From assembly GCF_002929305.1 (NCBI RefSeq), contig NZ_PJIO01000007.1:196034-253680 (forward strand): a DNA stretch of 57,647 nt. Direction: 5' to 3'. The notes under the pieces are model-generated. The model was given only the letters and a program-made list of their open reading frames with translations, was not told where the DNA came from and did no database searches. Source of the DNA: Arthrobacter sp. GMC3 (GTDB lineage: Bacteria > Actinomycetota > Actinomycetes > Actinomycetales > Micrococcaceae). Positions 8,406-17,794 of the stretch are shown piece after piece; position 1 is the stretch's first letter, and each line of letters starts with the position of its first letter. The position numbers and the translations under genes are program-made.

Positions 8406-8891
8406 ATGGCAAGTGATCCAAGGCACGACGGCGGCACCAAGCTCACCCTTCACGTCCCCATGCGCTGGGGGGACATGGACGCGTACGGGCACATCAACAA
8501 TGTGGAGATTTTGCGGATCTTGGAGGAAGCCCGAGTGCACGGGTTCGGTCCACCTGCCGGGACGGGACTGCCCGGGGTTGAGGTGGAGCTTCCCGTTTTT
8601 GCCGACCTGCCCCAGGGCACCCAGGCCCTGGTGGTTGAACATCGGGTGAAATATTTGACCCCACTGAACTACAGGAACATTCCCGCCCGCATCCAGGTGT
8701 GGATCAGCGCCATCAAAGGCGCAAGCTTCACCGTGGCCTATGCCATCTTTGACCCGGTCTCCACGGCCAAATGCGTTGTTGCAGAAACGACGCTGGCGTT
8801 CTTCGACGAGCGAACCAGTACCTTGCTGCGTATTTCGGCGCACAAAAAGGCCCAGTTGGAGCCGTTGCTGGGCGAGCCGAACTTCCGCTAG
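8406..8891 (+). CDS. Acyl-CoA thioesterase, 4HBT family
   Basis: The 161-residue protein has the classic hot-dog thioesterase signature MRWGDMDAYGHINNV, with the catalytic-type Asp, then a helix (EILRILEEARVHGF) and the strand-rich remainder. It resembles 4-hydroxybenzoyl-CoA thioesterase/FcbC-like and YbgC-like enzymes. It belongs to a different branch from the thioesterase at 5033. Its partner pathway is not evident from the neighbours. Confidence 0.85.
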   Translation: MASDPRHDGGTKLTLHVPMRWGDMDAYGHINNVEILRILEEARVHGFGPPAGTGLPGVEVELPVFADLPQGTQALVVEHRVKYLTPLNYRNIPARIQVWISAIKGASFTVAYAIFDPVSTAKCVVAETTLAFFDERTSTLLRISAHKKAQLEPLLGEPNFR

Positions 8892-8966
8892 GCCGGCCTT
8901 CGTGGCAGTTGGCGCAACATGGCGTCATGTGCGAAATTTTTGCCGACCGGCCCTCGTTGAGTGGGT

Positions 8967-9608
8967 ATGACAACTATAGGAATTATCGGAGCAGGACACA
9001 TTGGCAGCCAGATCGCTCGCAAGGCGGTACAGCTTGGCTATGACGTGGTCATCAGTAATTCGCGAGGGCCAGAAACCCTCAGTGAACTAGTAGCGGAGTT
9101 GGGCCCGAACGCCCGGGCAGCCACGGCGCAGGAGGCCGCAGCGGCAGCCGAGTTCGCCGTCGTCACTGTCCCTTTCAAGCACTACTTGCAAGTTCCCGCC
9201 GCACCGCTGGCGGGAAAGGTGGTCATTGACACCAACAACTACTACTGGGAGCGCGACGGGCGTATTCCGGCGCTCGATGATGGCCAGGCCACCACATCGG
9301 GGCTGCTGCAGGAGCATTTGAAGGATTCGCAGGTGGCCAAGGGGTTCAACCACATTGGTGCCCCCGACATCACCACCACGGGGACTGTTTCAGGGACCGA
9401 AAACCGCCGTGCGCTGGCCACCGCCAGCGACCATGAAGAGGCGGCCAGCCTCGTTACCCGGCTGTACGACGAGTTTGGCTTCGACACCGTCAACATTGGT
9501 CCGCTCTCTGAAAGCTGGCGCGTTGAGCGTGACCGCCCCGCCTATGTTGTCCGGCAGAACGCCGCGGAATTGGCGGCAAATCTGGCGAAGGCTCCCCGGG
9601 TGATCTAG
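8967..9608 (+). CDS. NADP-binding reductase, F420-dependent NADP reductase-like
   Basis: The protein opens with a Rossmann motif, TIGIIGAGHIGSQIA, followed by SNSRGPETL, which resembles the NADP phosphate-binding loop of coenzyme F420:NADP oxidoreductases. KVVIDTNNYYW and VAKGFNHIGA are further family landmarks. I use ATG at 8967 (213 residues); GTG at 8961 is in frame. Many homologues do not use F420, so NAD(P)-dependent reductase is the safe call. Its TAG overlaps the 3' end of the convergent LtrA-like gene by 4 bases. A second member of the family lies at 31018-31653. Confidence 0.78.
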   Translation: MTTIGIIGAGHIGSQIARKAVQLGYDVVISNSRGPETLSELVAELGPNARAATAQEAAAAAEFAVVTVPFKHYLQVPAAPLAGKVVIDTNNYYWERDGRIPALDDGQATTSGLLQEHLKDSQVAKGFNHIGAPDITTTGTVSGTENRRALATASDHEEAASLVTRLYDEFGFDTVNIGPLSESWRVERDRPAYVVRQNAAELAANLAKAPRVI

Positions 9609-10810
9609 CCGGCCCGGGCGCGGTGTTCATCGATCACTATTGTTCCCGCCGGTGCCGCCAGCACCAGTAGCAGGCACAGGGTTAGGGAGACCCCCGCCAA
9701 CGCCAGCGCTACTGCCGCCGCACAAAGTAGCAGGGACGCTGCAGCCAGCCACATGTGGCGGGGGTCAACCCCCACCATGTAGGCAAACAAGAATGTCAGC
9801 GTCAAGGTGAACACCGCCACTGGGATGGCAACGGAGGCGGCCACCACCGCCTCCCCAATGTGGGCCTGCCCCTGGAGATAAAGAGCGTAGACGCGCAGGC
9901 CGGTGCCCGTTGCTGCGATCGAGATGAAGATCAGCATGTGCGCGTAGCCAAAAACGAAAGCCCGGTTGCGGCGACGATGCAGGGTTGGGCCGGCGGGCAA
10001 AATGAAGTAAAGCCACCATAGGGCAAACGCCAAGCCCGTCCCGGCCAACCCCACCACCGCGGTGTCCGGTGTCCAGCCACTGGCGGACACCACGGCGCGC
10101 AGCGCGTCGATGGTGCCCACCAGGCATTCGCCGAGGGCGATGATGACCAGCAGGCTGTACCGTTCGGCGATGTGGTGGGCATGCCACGGGGTTGGGGATT
10201 TTCGCTCGGCGGCCATGGGGGCAGCCATCTCAAGCAGGAAAAGCGGGGCGGCCACTATCAACATGACAGAAATGCTGGTGTCCAAGACAATCAACAAGAT
10301 CCAGCCAAGTTGGGCCAGGGCCAAGTATTTGGCGTAGCGCAGGCATGTGGCGCGATGTTGGGGGTCCTGCTTAGCCGCGCGCAGCCACTGGAAAACCAGT
10401 GCCAGGCGCATCACCACATAGCCGAGCACCATGACCCTGTTATCCACCTGGTGTCCGGCTTCAATGGAGGAAAACAGTGGCTCGATGCCCATGGTCAGGA
10501 TCAGCACGCCCACCATTTGAACCATGGTGACGAGCCTGAAAATCCAGTCGTCGGTGTCATAGGCGCTGGCAAACCAGCTGAAGTTAATCCACGCCCAAAT
10601 GACGGCAAACATGGAGAACGCAAAGCTGAGCAGGCCAGACGCTATGTGCCCGGCGGCAATGCTTTGGGCAAAGAGCCCGGCAGCAACCCCGAACGCGATG
10701 GCAAACGTCAAGTCAAAAAAGAGTTCCAACGGGGTGGAGGCCCGGTTTTGCTCATGGGGATCGCGCCCGCCCATCCTTTTCAAGGTGTGACGCACTGGGT
10801 TTTTCGGCAT
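9605..10810 (-). CDS. Low-temperature-requirement protein A-like membrane protein
   Basis: The 401 residues give about ten membrane helices. The family motif STPLELFFDLTFAIAFG follows a short cytoplasmic basic N-terminus, and HHIAERYSLLVIIALGE is the second conserved LtrA block. LtrA proteins are named for a cold-sensitive Listeria mutant; no transported or modified substrate is established. GAGAGGAA lies about 7 bases before the ATG. Confidence 0.88.
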   Translation of the reverse strand: MPKNPVRHTLKRMGGRDPHEQNRASTPLELFFDLTFAIAFGVAAGLFAQSIAAGHIASGLLSFAFSMFAVIWAWINFSWFASAYDTDDWIFRLVTMVQMVGVLILTMGIEPLFSSIEAGHQVDNRVMVLGYVVMRLALVFQWLRAAKQDPQHRATCLRYAKYLALAQLGWILLIVLDTSISVMLIVAAPLFLLEMAAPMAAERKSPTPWHAHHIAERYSLLVIIALGECLVGTIDALRAVVSASGWTPDTAVVGLAGTGLAFALWWLYFILPAGPTLHRRRNRAFVFGYAHMLIFISIAATGTGLRVYALYLQGQAHIGEAVVAASVAIPVAVFTLTLTFLFAYMVGVDPRHMWLAAASLLLCAAAVALALAGVSLTLCLLLVLAAPAGTIVIDEHRARAG

Positions 10811-10860
10811 AGGCAGTTCCTCTCAACTTCTTGCGGCCCCTTACAGGTGGGCCCTGGCCG

Positions 10861-11361
10861 CTAGTTGCCTGCAGTGCCACCGTTTTCAACGGCTTGGTTC
10901 TGGATTAGGATGCCATCGGAGTCTGCGTAAATCATTGACCCCGGATGGACGGTCACTGTGCCCAGACGCAGCGGCACATCAGCCTCACCGGTGCCGTTCT
11001 TGGAACTTTTTACGGGGTTGGTCCCCAATGCCTTCACGCCCAGGGGAAGGGTGCCCAGCGCCACGCTGTCGCGGACAGCGCCGTTGATGATCACCCCTGA
11101 CCAGCCATTGTTCACCGCCGACGCGGCAATCATGTCACCCATCAAAGCCGTTTCCAGCGAGCCGCCGCCGTCGACCACCAAGACCGCACCGTCCCCCGGA
11201 GTCCCCAACACCGCCTTCAACAGCGCATTGTCCTGAAAGCAGCGCACTGTGCGCGCCGGGCCGCTGAACGCCTCCGTGGCACCAAAGTTCCGGAATTGCA
11301 CCGACACGGACGCAAAGTCGGCACCGCGCTGGTCGTAAAGATCTGCCGTTGGAATGCTCAT
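10861..11361 (-). CDS. RraA-family protein, likely aldolase/oxaloacetate decarboxylase
   Basis: Start at 11361 is set by AAGGAG seven bases upstream; 166 residues. The RraA/DmtK fold is clear from VLVVDGGGSLETALMGD and GVIINGAVRD. It keeps Asp76-X20-Arg97-Asp98, the motif seen in class II 4-hydroxy-4-methyl-2-oxoglutarate aldolases and oxaloacetate decarboxylases but absent from E. coli RraA. An RNase E-regulating role is therefore less likely than a metabolic one. It lies 60 bases downstream of the GntR gene on the same strand, and opposite the 2-hydroxyacid dehydrogenase, which also points to 2-oxo or 2-hydroxy acid metabolism. Confidence 0.8.
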   Translation of the reverse strand: MSIPTADLYDQRGADFASVSVQFRNFGATEAFSGPARTVRCFQDNALLKAVLGTPGDGAVLVVDGGGSLETALMGDMIAASAVNNGWSGVIINGAVRDSVALGTLPLGVKALGTNPVKSSKNGTGEADVPLRLGTVTVHPGSMIYADSDGILIQNQAVENGGTAGN

Positions 11362-11421
11362 GAGGCTCCTTAGCTCGCTTGGTGCCAGCATAAGGGATCT
11401 GCCGTGGCCCCGGCTGCTGTT

Positions 11422-12084
11422 TTACCCGTTGTTGCCCGCGCCGTCCACGGCCGCGGCCAGGCGTTCGCGGGCCGTGGCCAGGTGGGTGTCAAGCGTAGCT
11501 GCCGCGGCGTCGGCGTCACCGGCCGCCAAGTACCGCAGGATTTGTTCGTGTTCGCCATGGATCGCCGCACTATCCAGCAGGTGCAGGGACTGCACCCGCG
11601 TCATGCACAGCCGGACTTCGCTGACCAGGGAGCGGTACATCCGGGTGGTGCGTTCATTGCCGACGGCGTCCACCAGTGCCGTGTGGAAGCGCATGTCGGG
11701 TTCCACCAGCGCCAGATCACCTGCCCCGGCCATGGCCAGCAGCTCGGCGTTGGCGCGCACGGCCTCCTGCGGGACGGTGCGGCTCGCGGCAAGGCGGCGC
11801 AGGATCTCGCTTTCCAAGTAGGCGCGGGCCAGGTAGATGTCCCTGACCGAATCCGGTCCCAGCGTGGCTACCCGGGCGCTCTTGTGTGCGCCGCGGACCA
11901 GCAGGCTCTCGGCCACAAGCTTCTCGATCGCGGCCTTGGCGGTGGGGCGAGCCACGTTGTAGGCGGTGGCGATTTCCAGCTCGGTGACGGCGGTGTCTGC
12001 CGTCAATTCCCCTGAAAGTATGCGCCCGCGGACGTCGTCTGTGACGGCGTCGACAACTGATTTTGTGGCAATGTGGCGGGCCAT
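11422..12084 (-). CDS. GntR-family regulator, FCD subfamily (LldR/DgoR-like)
   Basis: ATG at 12084 is preceded by AAGGAAAGG, giving 220 residues. The winged helix covers about residues 8-70 (ELEIATAYNVARPTAKAAIEKL) and the FCD domain follows with the metal/ligand residues RxxxE (RAYLESEIL), DMRFHTALV and HGEHEQI. It is divergent from the FAD/Fe-S dehydrogenase gene, with a matching operator in between. The natural reading is that it represses its own operon and the dehydrogenase until a hydroxy acid such as lactate or glycolate is bound. The ligand is inferred. Confidence 0.88.
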   Translation of the reverse strand: MARHIATKSVVDAVTDDVRGRILSGELTADTAVTELEIATAYNVARPTAKAAIEKLVAESLLVRGAHKSARVATLGPDSVRDIYLARAYLESEILRRLAASRTVPQEAVRANAELLAMAGAGDLALVEPDMRFHTALVDAVGNERTTRMYRSLVSEVRLCMTRVQSLHLLDSAAIHGEHEQILRYLAAGDADAAAATLDTHLATARERLAAAVDGAGNNG

Positions 12085-12156
12085 GGGCACCTTTCCTTGG
12101 AGTCTCCATTGTTCCAGATCCGCCTTCCGCAGACCCACACGCTAATTTGAGTATAC

Positions 12157-12167
12157 TTGTCAGACAA
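12157..12167. promoter_or_regulatory. FCD-GntR operator
   Basis: TTGTC-A-GACAA is a perfect 11-base palindrome that fits the FCD-GntR consensus TNGTNNNACNA exactly. It lies in the divergent gap between the regulator (start 12084) and the dehydrogenase (start 12238) and shares its first base with TATACT (12152-12157), a possible -10 box. Confidence 0.7.
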
Positions 12168-12237
12168 TCAGCACCGTTGTGTGGGTGCCGCATGTCGGCC
12201 AAACTGTGAACACCACACCGAAGGTAAGGAAACCGGC

Positions 12238-15123
12238 ATGCCAGCGAACAACCAGCAAGTGGGTCAACGCACCGACGCCAGTCCGGCCCTGGCACAGTTC
12301 CGGGCAGCCATGGCTTTGCCGGAACAGATCAAGACCCGCGCCCTGGACCTGCACGCCAACGCCCACGACGCCTCCCACTTCTTCCTCGTCCCGCAGGCGG
12401 TGGCGGTTCCCAACAGCGCCGAGGAGGTGGGGAGGCTCCTGGCGGCCAGCGCCACCCAGCGGATGCCCCTGACCTTGCGATCGGGGGGCACCAGCCTTAG
12501 CGGGCAGGCTGTCACCGACGGGCTGCTGGTGGATGTTCGCAAAAACTTCCGGAGCATCGAGGTGCTCGACGGCGGTGCTCGCGTCCGCGTCCAGCCCGGC
12601 GTCACGGTCCGCAACCTCAACGCACGACTGCTGCGGTACGGGCGCAAGTTTGGCCCGGACCCGGCCAGCGAGGCCGCCGCCACCATTGGCGGGGTGGTGG
12701 CCAACAACTCCTCCGGCATGGCGTGCGGCACCACCGACAACACCTACCAAACGCTGGATTCCCTCACCGTGGTGCTGCCGAGTGGAACCGTCATTGACAC
12801 AGGGGCGCCCGACGCCGACGCCCGCCTCCGTGCAATGGAACCGGACATTTTTGCCGGTCTGGCGCAACTGCGTCGGGAAGTTCTGGGCAATGAGGAGTTC
12901 CGGCGCACCATCGAGCACCAGTTCTCCATGAAAAACACCATGGGCTATGGCTTGAACTCGCTGCTGGACTTCCAAAGCCCCGCGGAGATCCTGGCGCACC
13001 TGATCGTGGGCAGCGAGGGCACGCTGGGATTTGTCGCCGAGGCAGTGTTCCGCACGGTTCCGCGCCTGGCCCACGCCACCTCCGGGCTGTTGGTCTTCAA
13101 AACCCTGGAAGCGGCCAACAACGCCCTGGCTGAACTGGTGGACAGCGGCGCAGCCACGGTTGAACTGATGGACTCGCTCTCGCTGAAGGTGGGGCAGGGG
13201 TTGAGCCAGGTGCCCGGCGTCGTCCGGGATTTGCACGTGGAAAACCACGCCGCACTGCTGGTGGAGTACCAAGCGCAGAACGCCGTAGAACTGGCGGGCC
13301 AGCAGGACAAGGCGACCGCGCTCGCGGGCACCCTGGGACTGGATGCGCCCGCCCACTTCAGCACCGACGCCGCGATCCGTGCCGAGCTGTGGCACCTGCG
13401 CAAGGGCCTGTACACCTCGGTGGCGGGCGCACGACCGGCGGGCACCACGGCGCTGCTGGAGGATGTGGTGGTCCCGGTGCCCGTGCTGGCCCGCACCTGC
13501 CTGGCCCTGGGCACCTTGTTTGATAAGTACAAGTACGAGAATTCGGTCATCTTTGGTCATGCCAAGGACGGCAACATCCACTTCATGCTCACCGACAAAT
13601 TCGCCAGCGAGGACGAACTTGCACGCTACTCGGCATTCACCGAGGACATGGTGGAGGTGGTGCTGGGCGAAGGTGGGTCGCTGAAGGCCGAACACGGCAC
13701 CGGACGGGTCATGGCCCCGTTTGTCCGGCGCCAATATGGTGACGGGCTTTACGACGTCATGCGCCGCATCAAGACGCTGATCGACCCGTCCGGGATGCTC
13801 AATCCGGGCGTGCTGCTCGACGACGACCCCTCCGCCCACCTGCGCCACATCAAGGCGGCACCGCCGGCGGTTGACGCCGAGGTGGACCGTTGTGTCTCGT
13901 GCGGCTACTGCGAACCCGTCTGCCCCAGCAAGGACATCACCTTGACCCCGCGCCAGCGCATCGTCACCCTGCGCGCCATTGAGGCGGCCCGTGCGGACGG
14001 CGACCTTGCCTTGGCCGATGCCCTGGAAAAGGACTACAACTACGACGCCGTGGACACGTGCGCCGTGGACGGCATGTGCCAGACCGCCTGCCCCGTGGAC
14101 ATCAACACCGGAAACCTCGTCAAGCACCTGCGCAGGGACGCCGCCGGGAAGCTGGAAAACGGTGTCTGGGCGGCGGCGTCCAAGCACTGGGGAACCGTGA
14201 CGAACGGTGCCTCCCTGGCATTGAGCGTGGCCGCCAAGGTGCCCGTCGCCGCGGTACTCCCGGCCAACAAGTTGGGGCGGAAGGTGCTTGGCAATGACAC
14301 CTTGCCGCTGTACTCCGCCGAGCTCCCCGCGGGAGGAAAGTCACGACGCCGGCCGGCACCGTCCGGGGAACCGGTGGCCGTGTATTTCCCGGCCTGTGTG
14401 AACACCATGTTCGGCCCGGCAGGGGACGGCAAAGACGCCAGCGGGCAGCCCAGCCAACGCCTGGGCGTTCAGGCCAGTTTTGAACAGCTGTGTGAGCGGG
14501 CAGGAGTTTCGCTGCTGGTGCCGGAGGGCATCGACGGGGCATGTTGCGGCACCCCGTGGTCTTCCAAAGGAATGGCGGCCGGGCTGGCGGACATGCATGC
14601 GCGAACCCTGAAGTTGCTGCGCGAGGCCACCTTGGATGGTGAATTGGAGATCATTTGTGACGCCTCCTCTTGCACGGAGGGGCTCATTCACACCATCGAG
14701 TCCGAGGAACCGCTGCCCGGGCAAAAGCCGCTTCGCGTGGTGGATGCCGTGCAGTTCACTGCGGACCGGCTGCTGCCTCTGCTGGGGGAGGGGTGGGAGC
14801 GCCTTGAGTCACTGGCATTGCACCCCACCTGCTCCTCGAACCGGATGGGGCTGAACCCGGCCCTAGAAAAGGTGGCGGCGGCCGTGGCGGAAACCGTACA
14901 GATTCCGGAGAGCTGGGGGTGCTGCGCCTTTGCCGGGGACAGGGGAATGCTGCACCCGGAGCTGACGGCGTCGGCCACGGCAGTGCAGGCCCAGGAAGTC
15001 TCCCAGATGGGTGCCACCGCCCATGCCTCCTGCAACAGAACCTGTGAACTGGGTATGACCCGGGCCACGGGGGAGGACTACCACCACGTGCTTGAACTCT
15101 TGGCGGAAAACACGCGCAGCTAA
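12238..15123 (+). CDS. FAD-linked oxidase/Fe-S 2-hydroxyacid dehydrogenase (Dld/GlcD-GlcF-like fusion)
   Basis: ATG at 12238 has AAGGAAA upstream and gives 961 residues. The N-terminal half is a PCMH-type FAD domain (LRSGGTSLSGQA, then GGVVANNSSGMACGT) with an FAD-linked oxidase C domain. A dicluster ferredoxin follows, with CVSCGYCEPVCPS and a second cluster CAVDGMCQTACPVD. The C-terminus has two cysteine-rich CCG-type motifs, around CCGTPW and WGCCAFAGD. This architecture oxidises a D-2-hydroxy acid (lactate, glycolate or 2-hydroxyglutarate) and passes electrons towards quinones at the membrane. The exact substrate cannot be told. Control by the divergent GntR regulator is likely. Confidence 0.9.
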   Translation: MPANNQQVGQRTDASPALAQFRAAMALPEQIKTRALDLHANAHDASHFFLVPQAVAVPNSAEEVGRLLAASATQRMPLTLRSGGTSLSGQAVTDGLLVDVRKNFRSIEVLDGGARVRVQPGVTVRNLNARLLRYGRKFGPDPASEAAATIGGVVANNSSGMACGTTDNTYQTLDSLTVVLPSGTVIDTGAPDADARLRAMEPDIFAGLAQLRREVLGNEEFRRTIEHQFSMKNTMGYGLNSLLDFQSPAEILAHLIVGSEGTLGFVAEAVFRTVPRLAHATSGLLVFKTLEAANNALAELVDSGAATVELMDSLSLKVGQGLSQVPGVVRDLHVENHAALLVEYQAQNAVELAGQQDKATALAGTLGLDAPAHFSTDAAIRAELWHLRKGLYTSVAGARPAGTTALLEDVVVPVPVLARTCLALGTLFDKYKYENSVIFGHAKDGNIHFMLTDKFASEDELARYSAFTEDMVEVVLGEGGSLKAEHGTGRVMAPFVRRQYGDGLYDVMRRIKTLIDPSGMLNPGVLLDDDPSAHLRHIKAAPPAVDAEVDRCVSCGYCEPVCPSKDITLTPRQRIVTLRAIEAARADGDLALADALEKDYNYDAVDTCAVDGMCQTACPVDINTGNLVKHLRRDAAGKLENGVWAAASKHWGTVTNGASLALSVAAKVPVAAVLPANKLGRKVLGNDTLPLYSAELPAGGKSRRRPAPSGEPVAVYFPACVNTMFGPAGDGKDASGQPSQRLGVQASFEQLCERAGVSLLVPEGIDGACCGTPWSSKGMAAGLADMHARTLKLLREATLDGELEIICDASSCTEGLIHTIESEEPLPGQKPLRVVDAVQFTADRLLPLLGEGWERLESLALHPTCSSNRMGLNPALEKVAAAVAETVQIPESWGCCAFAGDRGMLHPELTASATAVQAQEVSQMGATAHASCNRTCELGMTRATGEDYHHVLELLAENTRS

Positions 15124-15228
15124 AAGGCGTGGTTAGATGCCACACCATCGGGTCCAAATGCTAGATTCTGTGACTAAGGTAGTCAATGAGTAGGAAACTA
15201 GCAGCAACTTCAACCTAAGGATGTAAAA

Positions 15229-15654
15229 ATGGCGGGACTTATCATCGTCGGTGTCGACGGCAACTCAACTTCCATGAAGGCTGCCCGCGTTGCAGCCGAG
15301 CTGGCCAAGGCCTTGGGTTCAACCCTGCGCGTGGTCACGGCGTTCGGTGAGGACAGGACCGAAAAGGTTGAGATCGGCAACGACGAGTGGTTCCTTTCCA
15401 CCGCCGACGAGGCCGAGCGCGTTGCGCAGCGTGTGGCTGAAGAGTTGAAGATCAGCGGCGTCAAGACTGAGTACTCCTCAGCCTTGGGCAAGCCTGCCGA
15501 TGTCATCTTGGAGGAAGCCACCAAGCTCGACGCCGACCTCATCGTGGTGGGCAACGTGCGCATGCAGGGCCTGAAGCGTGTTCTGGGCTCCGTGGCCAAC
15601 GCCATCTCCCACAATGCCCCGTGCGACGTGTACATCGTCAAGACTGAGGGCTAG
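15229..15654 (+). CDS. Universal stress protein, UspA family
   Basis: The 141-residue protein is a single Usp domain: it begins IIVGVDGNSTSMKAARVAAELA and ends with VVGNVRMQGLKRVLGSVAN, close to the G-2X-G-9X-G(S/T) nucleotide-binding pattern, then APCDVYIVK. It is therefore probably ATP-binding. AAGGA lies 8 bases before the ATG and a strong terminator closes the gene, so it is a monocistronic unit. Confidence 0.9.
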   Translation: MAGLIIVGVDGNSTSMKAARVAAELAKALGSTLRVVTAFGEDRTEKVEIGNDEWFLSTADEAERVAQRVAEELKISGVKTEYSSALGKPADVILEEATKLDADLIVVGNVRMQGLKRVLGSVANAISHNAPCDVYIVKTEG

Positions 15655-15670
15655 AAAATAGCATCACACA

Positions 15671-15711
15671 GAACCCCTGTTGCCTTCCGGCAACAGGGGT
15701 TCTGACTTTTT
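15671..15711 (+). terminator. Rho-independent terminator after universal stress gene
   Basis: GAACCCCTGTTGCC (15671-15684) pairs perfectly with 15689-15702 around a TTCC loop, and TGACTTTTT follows. It may also serve as a barrier for the convergent acyl-CoA dehydrogenase gene, which stops at 15735. Confidence 0.92.
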
Positions 15712-15734
15712 AAGCCCGTTTCCGCCCGGACGCC

Positions 15735-17702
15735 TCAGCGGTACTTGCGGTGTTGGTTCTCCTTTTCGGATGGGCCGGGGCTGGCGTCGGCAATCCATGG
15801 GCCGGTTCCCTCGGAGATGTCCAGGACGCCTTGCTCCAGCCAGGCGAAGTCGCCCTTGAGCAGGGACTTGGACAGGGCCGCATCGGCGTCGTCGGTGTTG
15901 TGCCACAGCTCGCTGAACAACGCTTCCACGCGCAGCCGGGATTGGCCGGCAAACGCGTTCGCCAGTTTTTGCGCCGACCTCCCCTGGGCGGGGTCCTTGA
16001 GTCGGAGCATCTCGGCCCGGGAGCAGCAGGCGGAAATGGCAAAAAGCTCCGCGCCAATGTCAACGATCCGCCCGAGGAAGGCCTGCTTATATTCCAGCCG
16101 CCCCTGCCACCTGCTCATGCCGTAGAACGTTTGGCGGGCCAGTTTGCGGGATTCGCGCTCCACAAAACGCAGATGTTTGCCGAGCGGTCCGAACTCGTTG
16201 TAGGAACGCGGGTCCAGGCCCTTGCCCACCACCAGATGCGGCAACCACTTGGCATAGAAGCCGCTGGCAGCCAGGGCCGCCTTGCCCTTTTGCTGCAAGG
16301 TGGCCGTGGTGGAGGCAAGATCGCCCGCCGCGGCCAGGTGTGCGTCCACTGCCTCACGGGCAATCAGCAAATGCATGATTTCGGTGGAGCCCTCAAAGAT
16401 TCTGTTGATGCGCAGGTCCCGCAGGAGTTGCTCGGCCGGGACTGCACGCTCCCCTCGGGCGGCCAGTGACTCGGCGGTTTCATAGCCGCGACCGCCACGA
16501 ATCTGCACCAGCTCATCGGCACATGTATAGGACATTTCCGAGGACCACAGTTTGGCCAGGGCTGCCTCGATCCGGACGTCCTTCATGCCGGCGTCGGCCA
16601 AGGCGGCCGAAAGCTCAAACACGGCCTCCAGGGCGAAGGTGGTGGCCGCCATGAACGCCAGTTTCTTGCCCACGGCCTCATGCTGGCCCACCGGCAAGCC
16701 CCACTGGGTTCGCGCGGCGGACCATTCACGGGCAATCTTTAGCGACCATTTCGCGGCCCCGGCCGCCATGGCCGGGATGGAGAGCCGACCGGTGTTCAGG
16801 GTTGTCAGGGCAATTTTCAGGCCCTGCCCCTCCCTGCCCAGCCGGTTTTCCGCAGGAACCCGCACCTGATGGAAGCGGGTCACACCGTTTTCAATGCCGC
16901 GCAGGCCCATGAATTTGTTGCGATGTTCCACCGTGATGCCGGGGGAGTCGGCCTCCACCACAAAGGCTGTGATGCCGCCGGTCTTGCCCCCGTTCCCATC
17001 CAGTCCGCGGGACGGGACCACGGCCATGACCACCACCAGCTCGGCGATCACCCCATTGGTGGTCCACAACTTCACGCCATCAAGGACGTATTCGGAACCG
17101 TCCTCACTGGGAACAGCCGCGCAGGCCATGCGCGCGGGGTCGGAGCCGACGTCGGGCTCTGTCAGCAAAAATGCGGTGACGGCACCCGCGGCACACCGGG
17201 GCAGGAATCGTTGCTTCTGTTCGGCGGTGCCAAACACCTTCACGGGTTCGGGCACGCCAATGGATTGATGGGCCGAAACCAGGGCGCCGAAGGCCGGATG
17301 CACGCTGCCAAGGATGGCCAGAGCCCGGCCGTAGTAGCTCAGGTTCAGGCCCAGGCCACCGTATTCCTTCGGGATCTTCATGCCAAAGACGCCCAGTTTG
17401 GCCAGCCCGGCCAGATACTCGTCGGGGATCTTCGCGTCGCGTTCGATCCTCGCGCCGTCCAGGGTTCGGGCATAGGCCTCCACCTCGGCCAGGAAGGCAT
17501 CGCCGCTTTTGCTTTCCTCGGCGGTGGACTGCGGGTGAGGGTGGATCAGGCTCAAATCGAATTCGCCCAGATACAAACCCTTGGCGAAACTTGGCCGCTC
17601 CCAAACCGTTTCCCGGGCGGCCTCGGCGGCGTTCCGGGCGTCTTCAGCGGTGACAGTTGGTGTTGATTCCGGGGCGGCGGGCGTCCCGGTGTTGATACCC
17701 AT
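15735..17702 (-). CDS. Acyl-CoA dehydrogenase with C-terminal extension
   Basis: The 655 residues hold a full acyl-CoA dehydrogenase core from about residue 70. Recognisable are FGMKIPKEYGG, AFLLTEPDVGSDPARM in the FAD-binding middle domain, LWTTNG, and RIFEGSTEIMHLL near the end of the core. About 170 further residues extend beyond the usual 390-residue core length. This longer form resembles the very-long-chain type. It oxidises an acyl-CoA to the 2,3-enoyl-CoA with an electron-transfer flavoprotein as acceptor. A ribosome-binding site (GAGGAAG) overlaps the region just before ATG. No other beta-oxidation gene is adjacent. Confidence 0.9.
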   Translation of the reverse strand: MGINTGTPAAPESTPTVTAEDARNAAEAARETVWERPSFAKGLYLGEFDLSLIHPHPQSTAEESKSGDAFLAEVEAYARTLDGARIERDAKIPDEYLAGLAKLGVFGMKIPKEYGGLGLNLSYYGRALAILGSVHPAFGALVSAHQSIGVPEPVKVFGTAEQKQRFLPRCAAGAVTAFLLTEPDVGSDPARMACAAVPSEDGSEYVLDGVKLWTTNGVIAELVVVMAVVPSRGLDGNGGKTGGITAFVVEADSPGITVEHRNKFMGLRGIENGVTRFHQVRVPAENRLGREGQGLKIALTTLNTGRLSIPAMAAGAAKWSLKIAREWSAARTQWGLPVGQHEAVGKKLAFMAATTFALEAVFELSAALADAGMKDVRIEAALAKLWSSEMSYTCADELVQIRGGRGYETAESLAARGERAVPAEQLLRDLRINRIFEGSTEIMHLLIAREAVDAHLAAAGDLASTTATLQQKGKAALAASGFYAKWLPHLVVGKGLDPRSYNEFGPLGKHLRFVERESRKLARQTFYGMSRWQGRLEYKQAFLGRIVDIGAELFAISACCSRAEMLRLKDPAQGRSAQKLANAFAGQSRLRVEALFSELWHNTDDADAALSKSLLKGDFAWLEQGVLDISEGTGPWIADASPGPSEKENQHRKYR

Positions 17703-17794
17703 GACTTCCTCAATTCCGCCGGAAGCGTCAACGTCATCGAGGGAACCGGCACGCGGAGGTGAAACCCACTTGATGCTTTGATGCTACGCGCCGG

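Noticed and set aside
8289..8843. Upstream extension of the membrane hydrolase frame
   Set aside because: It would run through the divergent thioesterase gene; the ATG at 8288 has a good ribosome-binding site and begins the family motif.
12160..14187. Long minus-strand open frame (675 residues) opposite the FAD/Fe-S dehydrogenase
   Set aside because: It is antisense to a gene with clear domains, rich in His, Gln, Gly and Arg without any motif, and has no ribosome-binding site. It is a G+C-driven shadow frame.
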